Source: Sandaracinus sp. (lineage in GTDB: Bacteria > Myxococcota_A > Polyangia > Polyangiales > Houyiibacteriaceae). From it: a stretch of 52,720 bases of DNA. How positions within the stretch are numbered: position 1 is the stretch's first letter; each line of letters starts with the position of its first letter. Under the pieces are notes generated by a model. That model did not search any database and was not told the origin of the DNA. It saw nothing but the letters and a program-made list of their open reading frames with translations. Location of the stretch: assembly GCA_002699025.1 (NCBI GenBank), contig PABA01000117.1:1-52720 (forward strand). The letters are read 5' to 3'. Positions 7,366 through 16,487 of this stretch are shown here, in pieces. A program made the position numbers and the translations under genes.

Positions 7366-10300
7366 GCCCCGACGAACCCGGGGGAGGCGCGATGGGCCCC
7401 GACGAGCAGCCGGACGCGATCCGCCCCGCGAGCCGACCGGACGCGATCCGACTCGACGCGCCGCTCGAGGCGCAGCACCTGGTCGACGCGCCGGCGCGCC
7501 GGCGGATCCGCGAGGATCTCGCGGGGACCTTCCTCGTCGAGGCCGCCGCCGGCACGGGGAAGACCACCGAGCTCATCGGGCGCGTGCTCGCGGCGATCCG
7601 CGCCGGCGGGCGCCTCGAGCGCATGGTCGCCGTGACCTTCACGGACAAGGCCGCCGGCGAGATGAAGCTCCGGCTCCGGGGCGAGCTCGAGCGGGAGCGG
7701 GCCGAGGCGCAGGCCGCGGGAGACCACGTCGTGCGCGGGCGGCTGGTGGCCGGGCTCGAGGCCCTCGAGCTCGCGCACATCGGGACCATCCACAGCTTCT
7801 GCAGCGACCTGCTCCGCGAGCGCCCCCTCGAGGCCGGCGTGGACCCGGACTTCGAGATGCTCTCGGAGGACGACGAGAACCGGCTCGTCGAGCGCGCCTT
7901 CGACGCCTGGTTCCAGGAGGCGCTCCAGGATCCGCCGCCGGGCGTGCGGCGCGTGCTCCACGCCCGACGCTGGGGGCGGACGCGGGGCGGCGAGTCGGGG
8001 CCCCGGCGCCTCCTCCGGGAGGCCGCGCACACGTTGATCCGCCACCGGGACTTCGACGCGCCCTGGACGGCCCGCCCCTTCGATCGCGAGGCGCGCGTGA
8101 AGGCGCTCCTCGACGGCATGCGCGAGCTCGGCGCGCTCGCCACGGCCTGCCCGGACGAGGGCGACTACCTGCGCAAGTCCCTCGAGGCCTTCGCCCGCTT
8201 CGCGCGGGAGGCGGACGCGCGGGCGGCGTCGCGGGAGGCGCGCGGCAAGGCGGCCTTCGGGCCGGAGCTGCTCGATCGGCTCGAGACCGAGCTCCGCGAG
8301 TTCCACCGGCGGGCGAAGTGGAACGGCGTCAAGCCCTGGGACTGGTACGGGCGCGGCAAGCGCTACGGCGAGCTGCTCCGGGCGGACGTGAAGGCGCAGC
8401 GCGAGGCGTTGAAGGAGAGCTTCGCGCGCTTCGTGGAGGACGCCGAGCAGGAGCTCGCGGCGCAGCTCCAGCTCGAGCTCTCCGACGTGGTGGAGCGCTA
8501 CGCGGAGCTGAAGCGGCGGAGCGGTGCCCTCGACTTCCTCGACCTCTTGCGCAAGGCGCGCGACCTGGTCGTGGAGCACGCGGCGGTGCGGAAGGAGCTC
8601 CAGGCGCGCTTCGAGCGGATCTTCGTCGACGAGTTCCAGGACACGGACCCGCTCCAGGCGGAGCTGCTGCTCCTGCTCGCGGCGGACGAGGGCGGCACGA
8701 ACGACTGGCGGCAGGTGCGGCTCGAGCCGGGGAAGCTCTTCGTGGTCGGGGACCCGAAGCAGGCGATCTACCGGTTCCGGCGCGCGGACCTCGGCGTCTA
8801 CGAGGACGTGAAGGAGAGGGTGCTCGCGGCGGGCGGCGAGGTGCTGGCGCTCGAGACGAGCTTCCGGGCCGTGCCCTCGCTGCAGCGCTTCTTGAACGCG
8901 GCCTTCGCGCCGGAGATGGGCGAGGGCGAGCCGGGGGTGCAGGCGCGCTACGTGGCGCTGGCGGAGCACCGGCCCGAGCACGGCGCGGGAGCGGGCGGCG
9001 CGGGGGCGGGCGGCGCGGAGAGCGGCGGTGCGGAGAGCGGCGGTACGGAGAGCAGTGGCGCGGAGAGCAGCGCGGCGGAGAGCGGTGGCGAGCCCGAAGC
9101 GAGCGGCGCCCCGGCCGGCGGCGCGCGGCCGAGCGTGGTCGCCCTGCCCATCCCCGAGCCCTACGGGAGCTTCGGCGAGCGGCCCTTCGCGGGCGCCGTC
9201 GAGGCGTCCTGCCCGGAGGCCGTGGCCGCCTTCGTGAGCTGGGTCGTGCGCGAGAGCGGCTGGCGCAAGGAGAACGGCGAGAAGCTCACGCCGAAGGACT
9301 TCTGCTTCCTCTTCTCGCGCATGTGGAGCGGCTGGGGCGACGTGGCGCACCCCTACGTCCGCGCGCTCGAGGCGCGGGGCATCGCCCACGTCGTGCACGG
9401 CGGGCGCTCCTACCACGAGCGCGAGGAGGTCCAGGCGCTCCGGCAGGTGCTCGGCGCCATCGAGTGGCCCGACGACGCGCTCGCCGTCTACGCGACGCTC
9501 CGCGGCCCCTTCCTGGCCATCGCGGACCGGGCCCTGCTCGCCTACGCCAAGGACATCGGCCCGCTGCACCCCTTCGCCCCGACGCCGGAGGGGCTCGAGG
9601 GCGAGCTGGGGCGCGTCGCCGAGGCCCTGCGCCTGCTCCGGGAGCTCCACGCGCGCCGCAACCGGCGGCCGATCGCCGACACGCTCTCGCGCTTCCTCGA
9701 CGCGACCCGGGCCCACGCGGGCCTGGCCTTCTGGGGCTCGCCGCGCCAGACGCTCGCGAACGTGGCGCGGCTCGTGGACCGGGCCCGGCGCTTCGACCAG
9801 CGCGGCACGACCTCCTTCCGGGCCTTCGTCGACTGGCTCGACGCGCAGGCCGATCGCGCCGCGGGCGGCGACGCGCCGTACGTGGAGGAGGGCGTCGACG
9901 GCGTGCGCATCATGACCGTGCACAAGGCCAAGGGGCTCGAGTTCCCGGTGGTGGTGCTCTGCGATCCGATGGCGAAGGAGAGCTTCGGTCGGCCGAGCCG
10001 CTGGGTCGACGGGCCGAGGCGCCTCTGGGCGACGGCCCTCGGCGGTGCGCTGCCGGCGGAGCTGAGCGACCACGCCGAGCAGGTGCTCGAGGCGGACGTC
10101 GCCGAGCGGGTGCGCCTCCTCTACGTGGCGGCGACGCGGGCGCGCGACCTGCTCGTGGTGCCGGCCTGCGGGGACGGGCCCATCGAGGGGAGCTGGCAGC
10201 GGGCCCTCGGGCCCATGCTCTTCCCGCCGCGGGAGAAGCGCCAGGCGCCGACGGCGGCGGCGGGCTGCCCGGCCTTCGAAGGGGACGACACGGTCTTCGA

Positions 10301-11099
10301 GCGACCGAGCCGGCTCGAGGGGCAGCTCCTCGACGGGCGCCTCGTGCCCATGCGGCCCGGGGCGCACGCGGTGGCCGAGGGCGTCGAGGTGGTCTGGTGG
10401 GATCCGAAGGCGCTCGAGCTCGACGTCGGGCCCGTGCCCGGGCTGCGCCGCCAGGGGCTCCTCGATCGGAAGGGGGCCGGGCGGCCGGATGGGGAGCGTT
10501 ACCACCAGGCCTGGGTCGAGGCGCGGGAGAGGCTGCTCGAGCGGGCGGCGGCGCCCACGCTGCCCGTGCGCTCGGTGACGGAGGCGGCGCTCGAGGGCGT
10601 CCCCGTGGGGCGCGGCGTGAGCGTGGCGCGGACCGGGGCGTGGACCGAGGGGCGGCCCACCGGCGCCCGCTTCGGCACGCTCGTGCACGCGGTGCTGGCG
10701 GACGTGCCCTTCGACGCCGAGGACGAGGTGGTGCGCGGGCTCGCGCAGACGCAGGGGCGGCTGCTGGGGGCGTCGGCGGAGGAGGTCGAGGCGGCCGTGG
10801 AGGCCGTGCGGGGGGCGCTCGGGCATCCGCTGCTCCGGCGCGCGGCGGAGGCCACGCGCTGCCGGCGGGAGACGCCCGTGCATCACCGGCTCGAGGACGG
10901 CTCGGTGGTGGAGGGGGTGGTCGACCTGGCCTTCGAGGAGGCCGACCCCTTCGGGGAGGCCCGCTGGACCGTGGTCGACTTCAAGACCGACCTCGGCGCG
11001 GGCGCGCCGGACGAGTACGTGGTGCAGGTCGAGCTCTACGCGGCGGCCATCGAGGCGGCGACCGGGACGCCCGCGGACGGCGTGCTCCTGGCGGTCTGA
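7362..11099 (+). CDS. addA: AddA-type helicase-nuclease subunit
   Basis: A 1245-residue SF1 UvrD/RecB-like helicase with a C-terminal nuclease. Walker A is AAAGTGKTT (residues 61-69); then FTDKAAGEM (motif Ia), GTIHSFC, VDEFQDTD (motif II, about 421), GDPKQAIYRFRRAD (motif III, about 463), VHKAKGLEFP (motif V, about 853) and VAATRAR (motif VI, about 921). The nuclease starts around GTLVHAVL (1105), with VVDFKTD near 1204 giving Asp and Lys. It is the motor and second nuclease of the AddAB end-resection complex. The ATG at 7362 overlaps the addB stop; ATG 7392 (MGPDEQ) is possible but lacks this coupling. A Gly/Ser/Glu repeat linker sits at residues 540-578. There is no RecD or RecC nearby. 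Confidence 0.88.
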   Translation: MSPDEPGGGAMGPDEQPDAIRPASRPDAIRLDAPLEAQHLVDAPARRRIREDLAGTFLVEAAAGTGKTTELIGRVLAAIRAGGRLERMVAVTFTDKAAGEMKLRLRGELERERAEAQAAGDHVVRGRLVAGLEALELAHIGTIHSFCSDLLRERPLEAGVDPDFEMLSEDDENRLVERAFDAWFQEALQDPPPGVRRVLHARRWGRTRGGESGPRRLLREAAHTLIRHRDFDAPWTARPFDREARVKALLDGMRELGALATACPDEGDYLRKSLEAFARFAREADARAASREARGKAAFGPELLDRLETELREFHRRAKWNGVKPWDWYGRGKRYGELLRADVKAQREALKESFARFVEDAEQELAAQLQLELSDVVERYAELKRRSGALDFLDLLRKARDLVVEHAAVRKELQARFERIFVDEFQDTDPLQAELLLLLAADEGGTNDWRQVRLEPGKLFVVGDPKQAIYRFRRADLGVYEDVKERVLAAGGEVLALETSFRAVPSLQRFLNAAFAPEMGEGEPGVQARYVALAEHRPEHGAGAGGAGAGGAESGGAESGGTESSGAESSAAESGGEPEASGAPAGGARPSVVALPIPEPYGSFGERPFAGAVEASCPEAVAAFVSWVVRESGWRKENGEKLTPKDFCFLFSRMWSGWGDVAHPYVRALEARGIAHVVHGGRSYHEREEVQALRQVLGAIEWPDDALAVYATLRGPFLAIADRALLAYAKDIGPLHPFAPTPEGLEGELGRVAEALRLLRELHARRNRRPIADTLSRFLDATRAHAGLAFWGSPRQTLANVARLVDRARRFDQRGTTSFRAFVDWLDAQADRAAGGDAPYVEEGVDGVRIMTVHKAKGLEFPVVVLCDPMAKESFGRPSRWVDGPRRLWATALGGALPAELSDHAEQVLEADVAERVRLLYVAATRARDLLVVPACGDGPIEGSWQRALGPMLFPPREKRQAPTAAAGCPAFEGDDTVFERPSRLEGQLLDGRLVPMRPGAHAVAEGVEVVWWDPKALELDVGPVPGLRRQGLLDRKGAGRPDGERYHQAWVEARERLLERAAAPTLPVRSVTEAALEGVPVGRGVSVARTGAWTEGRPTGARFGTLVHAVLADVPFDAEDEVVRGLAQTQGRLLGASAEEVEAAVEAVRGALGHPLLRRAAEATRCRRETPVHHRLEDGSVVEGVVDLAFEEADPFGEARWTVVDFKTDLGAGAPDEYVVQVELYAAAIEAATGTPADGVLLAV
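8983..9096 (+). repeat. Low-complexity coding repeat in addA linker
   Basis: Twelve- to fifteen-base units such as GCGGAGAGCGGCGGT encode GAGGA and AESGG/TESSG repeats between helicase motifs III and V. This is the addA counterpart of the repeat linker in addB, with a different sequence. Confidence 0.8.
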
Positions 11100-11243
11100 C
11101 TCCGGTCGGCGGCCCTCGGCGTCCGTGGAGGTCGCCGCTCGGTCGTGAAGCCCGTGGGCCCGTCCGCTGCGGGCCCCGTCCGCGAGCGGGTCCGAGCGCC
11201 CCGGCGGCGGTCCATGGGAGGAGGGCCCACTCGTGGAGGGGGG

Positions 11244-11331
11244 CGAGCCCGGCCTCCCGCCGTGGCGTTCGAGGCGCGGGGTCCGCCCGAGCCCGGCCTC
11301 CCGCCGTGGCGTTCGAGGCGCGGGGTCCGCC
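11244..11331. repeat. 44-bp tandem duplication
   Basis: Two adjacent copies (11244-11287 and 11288-11331) of a unit starting CGAGCCCGGCCTCCCGCC are identical or nearly so. The length is not a multiple of 3, against a coding role. Confidence 0.88.
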
Positions 11332-11425
11332 CGTCCGCCCGCTCCGTGTCAGGCCGTCGTCCCTTTCGCGACCGAGCGGGCGAACGCCGAGGGGACCGGC
11401 GAGGGAAACGAATCCCTGCGCGGAG

Positions 11426-11454
11426 TTGGGGGCCGGCCCCGCCGAACCTATACT
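11426..11454 (+). promoter_or_regulatory. Promoter, probably leaderless
   Basis: TTGGGG at 11426-11431, a 17-bp spacer, then TATACT at 11449-11454. Eight bases separate the -10 box from the ATG at 11463, so transcription would start at or next to the start codon. There is no Shine-Dalgarno sequence (CTTCCCGGCC precedes the ATG), which agrees. Confidence 0.55.
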
Positions 11455-11462
11455 TCCCGGCC

Positions 11463-13433
11463 ATGACGGACGGCGCGCCCGGCTCCGAGCCGCCGCCCGC
11501 CGATGCGGGTGGAGACGACGCGCGGGACGCGATCCGCCGCGGGGCGGCGCCTCCAGCTCCCCGCGTTCCGTCCGAAGCGCGCGGAGCGGCCTACGCGCCC
11601 CCGCCTCCTGCGGCTGCGGCGCTGGCCCGGGCGCCGGCCGAGCCCGAGTCCGAGGCCCCCGAGTCCGAGGCCCCCGAGTCCTCGGCCGTCGTGGAGCGCG
11701 TCCAGGCCTCTGGTGAGGCGCCGGTCGCCGACGGCGCCGCGGACGAGGAGCCCGCGGCCGGTCCGCCGGCCTCCGGGACCGCCGAGCCGAGCCGAGCGGC
11801 CGGCGACGGTCCTGCCGACGCCGACCCGAGCCGAGGGGAGGACGACGCCGCGGGCGGCGCCGAGCCGGAAGGGGAGGTGCTCCTCGACTCGATGGAGATC
11901 GCGCTCCCGAGCACGCCGCCCATCGGGCGCGTCTCCTTCCCCTCCATGCCCTCCTTGCCGGCGCCGATCTTCACCTTCGGCCGCTACGAGGTGCTCGGCC
12001 GGCTCGCCACCGGCGGCATGGCCGAGATCTACCTCGCCCAGGAGAAGTCCACGGGCGGCGTCGTGCGCCCGACGGTCGTGAAGGTGCTCCGGCAGGCCTT
12101 CGTCGACGACGACGAGTTCGAGACGATGTTCCTCCGCGAGGGGCGCGTCGCCATGCAGCTCAACCACCCGAACATCTGCACCGTCTACGAGTTCGGGAAG
12201 TGGGGCGGCCACTACTTCATCGCCATGGAGTACGTGGAGGGCGCGACGCTGAAGGAGATCGTCGCGCGCCTCGGTCTGAAGGGGCGCCCGCTCGAGCCGG
12301 TCCTCGCCGCCGCCATCTGCGCCCGCGTCGCCGCCGGCCTCGACTACGCCCACCACGCGCGCGACTCGCGGCGGCAGAAGCTCCGCGTCGTCCACCGCGA
12401 CGTCTCGCCGCACAACGTCATGGTGCGCTTCGACGGCCACGTGAAGCTCCTCGACTTCGGCGTCGCCAAGGTCGCTCAGGGCGAGGACGCGACCCACTCG
12501 GAGGCGCTGAAGGGAAAGTTCGGCTACCTCGCGCCGGAGCAGTGCACGGCGGGCCGCGTGGACGGGCGCACGGACGTCTTCGCCCTCGGCATCTGCCTCT
12601 ACGAGGCGCTCACGGGCAAGCGCCTCTACAAGCGCGACAGCCAGTACCACACCTTCCAGGCCATCCTCGACGAGCCCGTGCCCTCGGCGCGGGACGTGGA
12701 CCCGGAGATCCCCGAGGAGCTCGATCGCATCGTCCAGAAGGCGCTCCAGAAGGAGATGGACGACCGCTACGCGAGCGCGGGCGAGATGCAGGAGGCCCTC
12801 GAGAGCTGGATCGCGGCCCGGGGGGAGGCCGTCGGCGCGTCGCGGCTGCGGCGCCTGATGGAGGCGCTCTTCGTCGACGATCTCCGCGCCGGGCCCGAGC
12901 TGGTGAGCGACGAGACGGTGATCCGCAGGCTCGAGCCGACGTCGATCCACCCGCCCGTCTCCGCTTCCGATCCGCCCCCCGGCCTCTCCACGGCCGAGGC
13001 CGAGATGCCCGCCACGCTGCCCCCGCCAGCGGCGTCCCGGCGCTGGCTGATCGTCGCGGCGGCCCTCGTGCTCCTCCTCGGGGCCGGGCTGATCGGCTTC
13101 ACGCTGAACCGACCGGAGCCGGAGACCAGCGCCCCGCGCGCCACCCCCGGGCCGTCGCCCGAGCTCAGCCCGGCGGCCGAGCGCAGCGCGGCGGCCGAAC
13201 CCAGCCCGGCGGTCGAGCCGCCCGCGCCTCCTGCCCCGGAAGAAGGGGGCGAGGAGCCCCGGACCGGGCCCGTGGTCGCCGAAGACGAGAGCCCGCCCGA
13301 CGCGCCGGCGCAGCCCGAGGGGCCGGGCGAAGGCGCAGAGGCTGTCGAGGAGGCGGCGCCGCCGCCGGATACGGAGCGTCGCCGTCGCCGCCGCCGCCGC
13401 CGCCCGGGCTTCGTGGCCGACCCCGGTTTCTAG
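11463..13433 (+). CDS. Membrane Ser/Thr protein kinase
   Basis: A 656-residue Hanks-type kinase. Residues 1-165 are a disordered Pro/Glu/Ala/Ser segment. The kinase domain follows (about 170-450): glycine loop GRLATGGMAEIYLA, Lys in VVKVL, HRDVSPHN (about 309), DFGVAK (about 331) and APEQ (about 356). A single membrane helix lies near 527-548 (WLIVAAALVLLLGAGLIGF), then a Pro/Glu/Ala-rich tail ending in an Arg cluster. No sensory fold is visible after the membrane segment. The catalytic loop is typical of myxobacterial kinases. It is followed by a TPR/PEGA-like gene and a Cys-rich lipoprotein on the same strand, which may be its partners. Start choice rests on the promoter box 8 nt upstream. 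Confidence 0.9.
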   Translation: MTDGAPGSEPPPADAGGDDARDAIRRGAAPPAPRVPSEARGAAYAPPPPAAAALARAPAEPESEAPESEAPESSAVVERVQASGEAPVADGAADEEPAAGPPASGTAEPSRAAGDGPADADPSRGEDDAAGGAEPEGEVLLDSMEIALPSTPPIGRVSFPSMPSLPAPIFTFGRYEVLGRLATGGMAEIYLAQEKSTGGVVRPTVVKVLRQAFVDDDEFETMFLREGRVAMQLNHPNICTVYEFGKWGGHYFIAMEYVEGATLKEIVARLGLKGRPLEPVLAAAICARVAAGLDYAHHARDSRRQKLRVVHRDVSPHNVMVRFDGHVKLLDFGVAKVAQGEDATHSEALKGKFGYLAPEQCTAGRVDGRTDVFALGICLYEALTGKRLYKRDSQYHTFQAILDEPVPSARDVDPEIPEELDRIVQKALQKEMDDRYASAGEMQEALESWIAARGEAVGASRLRRLMEALFVDDLRAGPELVSDETVIRRLEPTSIHPPVSASDPPPGLSTAEAEMPATLPPPAASRRWLIVAAALVLLLGAGLIGFTLNRPEPETSAPRATPGPSPELSPAAERSAAAEPSPAVEPPAPPAPEEGGEEPRTGPVVAEDESPPDAPAQPEGPGEGAEAVEEAAPPPDTERRRRRRRRRPGFVADPGF

Positions 13434-13497
13434 ATCCGAGCCGTGACGCCGAGAGGCTCCACCCTCCATACTGGCGCGGGTAGGCTCTCTCCTCGGC

Positions 13498-14391
13498 ATG
13501 GCTTCTGATCTCCTCCGACTCTCGTTCGCCGGCGCCTTCGCCGCGCTCCTCGCGCTGGCTCCGGCTCGCTCCCCTCACGCCCTGGCCCAGGACGCCCCGC
13601 CGGCCGAGGCGGCGGCCGAGGGGGAGAGCGCCGCCGACGGATCGACGGAGGGCGCTTCCGAAACGGAGCCCTCCGAGGACGAGCTCGCGCGGGCCCGCCA
13701 GGCGTTCATGGACGGTGTGGCCGCGGCGGAGGCCGGGGACTTCGCCGAGGCGGCCGTGCAGTTCGAGGCGGCGCTGGCCGTCCGGAGCGCCCCGGCCGTC
13801 CGCTACAACCTCGGCTCCGCCTACTTCGAGCTCGGACGCTTCGACGAGGCCCACGAGCAGGTGCGCACCGTGCCGGGCGACGAGGCCGCGCCCCCCGAGC
13901 TCCAGGAGCGGGCCGAGTACCTCCTCCGGGAGATCGTCGAGCGCGTCGCCCTGATCACCATCCGCCTCGGCGGCCAGGCCACCGGCGCGCGCCTCGACGG
14001 CGAGGCTCTGCCCCCCGAGGCCTTCGACCAGCCGGTCGCGCTCATGCCCGGCGAGCACGTGCTCGAGGGGCTCCGCGGCGAGGAGGTCGTGACGCGGCGC
14101 GAGCTGAACCTCCGCGGCGGCGCCGAGGCCTTCGTCGATGTGTCCATCGTCCCGTCGCCGGAGGAGATCGCCGCGCTCCAGGCCGCCGCCGACGCGAACG
14201 CCGAGGCGGCCGCCCGCGCCGAGCGCGAGGCCCAGGAGGGGCGCCGTAAGCGCCGCCTCATCGGGGGCGTGGTCGCCGGCGTGGTGGTCGTGTTGGCGGC
14301 CGTCGGCGTGGGCCTCGGGGTCGCGCTCGCCGATGGCGGCACGAGCGATCCGGTCCAGGGCGACTTCGAGCCGGGGGTGATCCGATGGTGA
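13498..14391 (+). CDS. TPR and PEGA-like membrane protein
   Basis: A 297-residue exported protein. It has a signal peptide (residues 1-30, ending HALAQ), an acidic linker, then TPR-like helices (about 62-125; ARQAFMDGVAAAEAGDFAEAAVQFEAAL and VRYNLGSAYFELGRFDEA style pairs). A short beta region at 150-215 resembles a PEGA domain (ARLDGEALPPE, MPGEHVLEGLRGEE). A coiled-coil rich in Ala/Glu/Arg and a C-terminal membrane helix (VVAGVVVVLAAVGVGLGVAL) follow. It is likely envelope-anchored with protein-binding repeats. This kind of protein is common next to myxobacterial kinases. The following lipoprotein gene overlaps its end by 7 bp, so the two are probably translated together. Confidence 0.8.
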   Translation: MASDLLRLSFAGAFAALLALAPARSPHALAQDAPPAEAAAEGESAADGSTEGASETEPSEDELARARQAFMDGVAAAEAGDFAEAAVQFEAALAVRSAPAVRYNLGSAYFELGRFDEAHEQVRTVPGDEAAPPELQERAEYLLREIVERVALITIRLGGQATGARLDGEALPPEAFDQPVALMPGEHVLEGLRGEEVVTRRELNLRGGAEAFVDVSIVPSPEEIAALQAAADANAEAAARAEREAQEGRRKRRLIGGVVAGVVVVLAAVGVGLGVALADGGTSDPVQGDFEPGVIRW

Positions 14392-15245
14392 GCCGCCGCC
14401 TCTTCGGTCTCGCGCTGAGCGCCCTGCTGCTGGCGGCATGTCCGTCGGAGAAGGCCGTCACCGAGGCGATCATCGTCATCGACAGCGACCTCGCCGTGCC
14501 GGACTCGCTCGACGAGCTCGTCATCGAGGTCTCCGGCCCCGAGGGCCGCATGGAGTCGGCGACGGCCACGCTCGGCGGCGAGCAGGCCCCGCTCCCGCGC
14601 ACGCTCACGCTGGTGCAGGGCAGCGGCCCGACTGGCCCCTACACGGTCGTCGCCCGCGGCCGCCAGGGGGGCGGCGACGTCGTGAGCCGCACGGCGCGCT
14701 TCAGCTTCGTGCCCGAGGAGAGCGTCGTGATCCTGATGCACCTGGTCGAGGCGTGTATCGGCCAGGACTGCGGCGCGAACCAGACCTGCACGGAGCGGGG
14801 CTGCCAATCCGTGGATCGCTCGGACCTCTTCGTCTGGACGGGCGTGCCGCCGCGCCTCGGTGAGACCCCCGACGCCGGCCTGCCGGACGCCGGCACCCCG
14901 GACGACGGGAGCGTGCCCACCGACGCCTGCACCGAGGAGCTCTGCAACGACGCCGACGACGACTGCGACGGCGAGGTGGACGAGGGCTTCGATCTCGCCA
15001 CGGACCCGTTCAACTGCGGCGGCTGCGGCAACCTCTGCGTCTTCCGCAACGGCGACGGCGAGTGCACTGGCGGCGAGTGCGTGGTCACGGCTTGCGACCC
15101 CGGCTTCGACGACTGTGTCGCGGGGAACGACGGCTGCGAGACCGACGTGCGCATGGACGAAGCGAATTGCGGCGCCTGCGGCAACGCCTGCAGCCCCCCG
15201 CGGGACATCTGCTGCAACAGCGAGTGCCGCCCCAACTGCAATTGA
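14385..15245 (+). CDS. Cys-rich lipoprotein with MopE-like motif
   Basis: A 286-residue lipoprotein: signal ending LLLAAC, so Cys19 should be lipidated. Residues 25-120 form a beta-rich domain. From about 160 it becomes Cys- and Asp-rich: CNDADDDCDGEVDEG matches the putative metal-binding motif of MopE-type proteins, and two NCGxCGNxC units follow (NCGGCGNLC, NCGACGNAC), ending CCNSECRPNCN. Such repeats are frequent in myxobacterial surface proteins and may bind copper or calcium; the metal here is not known. Its ATG lies inside the end of the preceding TPR gene (overlap ATGGTGA), consistent with one operon. Confidence 0.82.
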   Translation: MVSRRLFGLALSALLLAACPSEKAVTEAIIVIDSDLAVPDSLDELVIEVSGPEGRMESATATLGGEQAPLPRTLTLVQGSGPTGPYTVVARGRQGGGDVVSRTARFSFVPEESVVILMHLVEACIGQDCGANQTCTERGCQSVDRSDLFVWTGVPPRLGETPDAGLPDAGTPDDGSVPTDACTEELCNDADDDCDGEVDEGFDLATDPFNCGGCGNLCVFRNGDGECTGGECVVTACDPGFDDCVAGNDGCETDVRMDEANCGACGNACSPPRDICCNSECRPNCN

Positions 15246-15280
15246 CGCCCGCCTCGCGACGGACACGGTAGGATCCCGAA

Positions 15281-15739
15281 GTGCCCCCCGAGGCGTTTCG
15301 ATTCGAGGAGCTCGCGCCGCACCTCTACCTGCAGGTCTTCCCGCAGCACATCGACGACGGCGAGCTGCAGGCCTTCCTGGCCGCCATCGAGCGCGAGGCC
15401 CCGACGCTCCCCCGTCCGATGGCCTGGATCGCCGACGTGGCCCGCATCGAGCGCGCCTCCTCGGTCCAGCGGCGCGAGCTCGCCGAGTTCCAGAAGCGCA
15501 TGGCGCCCTTCGACGCGGAGCATTGCGCGGGGACCGCGGTCGTGGTCCGGAGCCCGGTCGTGCGCGGCATGGTCACGGCGGTCTACTGGCTGAGCCCGCC
15601 CGTGTACCCGCATGCGATCGTCGGGAGCCTCGACGAGGGCCTGCGCTTCGTCGACGAGCGCCTGGCCGAGCGGGGGGTGGCCCTCGACGTCGAGCGAGCG
15701 CGCCGCGGCCTCGAGCGCGGCGGCCGGCCGCTGTTCTGA
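15281..15739 (+). CDS. STAS/SpoIIAA-like small protein
   Basis: A 152-residue soluble protein starting at a GTG. The order of strands and helices (HLYLQVFPQ, GELQAFLAAI, PMAWIADV, QRRELAEFQ, CAGTAVVVRSPVVRGMVTAVYWL, VGSLDEGLRFVDERL) resembles the STAS/SpoIIAA-like fold seen in many myxobacterial hypothetical proteins. I see no conserved phosphorylatable Ser, so an anti-sigma antagonist role is not supported. A TAGGAT box lies 6 nt before the GTG, with no ribosome site. It may follow the upstream genes or have its own promoter. Function unknown. Confidence 0.65.
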   Translation: MPPEAFRFEELAPHLYLQVFPQHIDDGELQAFLAAIEREAPTLPRPMAWIADVARIERASSVQRRELAEFQKRMAPFDAEHCAGTAVVVRSPVVRGMVTAVYWLSPPVYPHAIVGSLDEGLRFVDERLAERGVALDVERARRGLERGGRPLF

Positions 15740-15789
15740 CCTCCGGGCGACCGTGCTCCGACCGCGGGGGTCGGCCGTGGCTCCGGAGG
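15740..15789. terminator. Nested inverted repeats between convergent genes
   Basis: CCTCCGG (15740-15746) pairs with CCGGAGG (15783-15789), with an inner CCGAC/GTCGG stem. It begins directly after the TGA of the STAS-like gene, and the next gene is convergent. There is no T-run. Confidence 0.45.
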
Positions 15790-15869
15790 ACGGCCCGAGC
15801 GCCCCGGACCCGGGGGCCCTCGTCCGACCGTTCACGCGCGGCGATCGAGTCGCGGCGCCGGGCTCGCGC

Positions 15870-16262
15870 TCAGCGCCTCCGCGCCCGGAGCAAGACGTAG
15901 AGCGCCAGGAGCACCTCGGCCGCGAAGGTGCCCGCGAGGAGCCAGCCGGTCGCCTTCATGGTGCCGCCCAGCACGGCGAGCGTGGCCAAGACGGCGAGCG
16001 TGCCGTCCTCGAGGAGGTTCGCGACGCAGAGCGTGCGCACCAGGTGGACGCTCCGCGTGTCCCGCGCGCCCCAGTGGGCGGCGGCCACGAAGAGGAGGCT
16101 CGCCCCGAAGGCGCGCATGAGCAGCACGCCCGTGCCATCCACCTCGAGCCCGAAGAGCGCGAGGAGGAGCGGCGGGAGGCCCAGCGTCGCTCCGGCGAGC
16201 GCGCCCGTCAGCACCACCTGCACCAGGGCGACGACGCGCCACATCCGGAAGAAGCCGTCCAT
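15870..16262 (-). CDS. Small four-helix membrane protein
   Basis: A 130-residue protein that is almost wholly membrane-embedded. I count four hydrophobic segments: VVALVQVVLTGALAGATLGL, LLMRAFGASLLFVAAAHWG, a third around TLAVLATLAVLGGTM, and a fourth at GWLLAGTFAAEVLLALYVLL. It ends in a positively charged tail (RARRR), which suggests a cytoplasmic C-terminus. No motif identifies a transporter or enzyme. It resembles small DoxX- or DUF-type four-helix proteins in shape only. It is convergent with the STAS-like gene and lies downstream of the large kinase-ATPase on the same strand, but a 225-bp repeat-bearing gap makes a shared transcript uncertain. Confidence 0.65.
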   Translation of the reverse strand: MDGFFRMWRVVALVQVVLTGALAGATLGLPPLLLALFGLEVDGTGVLLMRAFGASLLFVAAAHWGARDTRSVHLVRTLCVANLLEDGTLAVLATLAVLGGTMKATGWLLAGTFAAEVLLALYVLLRARRR

Positions 16263-16374
16263 CGGACCGACGCTACTGCGGGGCCGGCACCTTCGGCGAC
16301 CCCCGTTCGGGGCGCTCGCAGTCGACCCGCCGTCCGGCGGGGCTCGGTCGCGCGAGGTCGTGGCGTTCCCGCGC

Positions 16375-16438
16375 GGCCGACCCGCCGCGCGGCCGACCCG
16401 CCGCCCGGCCGACCCGCCGCCCGGCCGACCCGCCGCCC
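16375..16438. repeat. 16-bp tandem repeat, four copies
   Basis: GGCCGACCCGCCGCCC is repeated four times, the first copy with one change (CGC for CCC at the end). It lies in the spacer between the kinase-ATPase stop and the small membrane protein start. Confidence 0.9.
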
Positions 16439-16487
16439 GGTGCGCCCGGTCGCGCTCGGGGTCGCGTGAAGCCGTGGCGCCTTCGGC

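Larger units (their letters stand above)
11100..11462. other. Spacer after addA, 363 bp
   Basis: Non-coding DNA between addA and the kinase gene. It contains a 44-bp direct duplication (11244-11331) and the kinase promoter candidate (11426-11454). An open frame reads through it into the kinase, but that frame is just the repeat translated and carries no domain. Confidence 0.7.
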
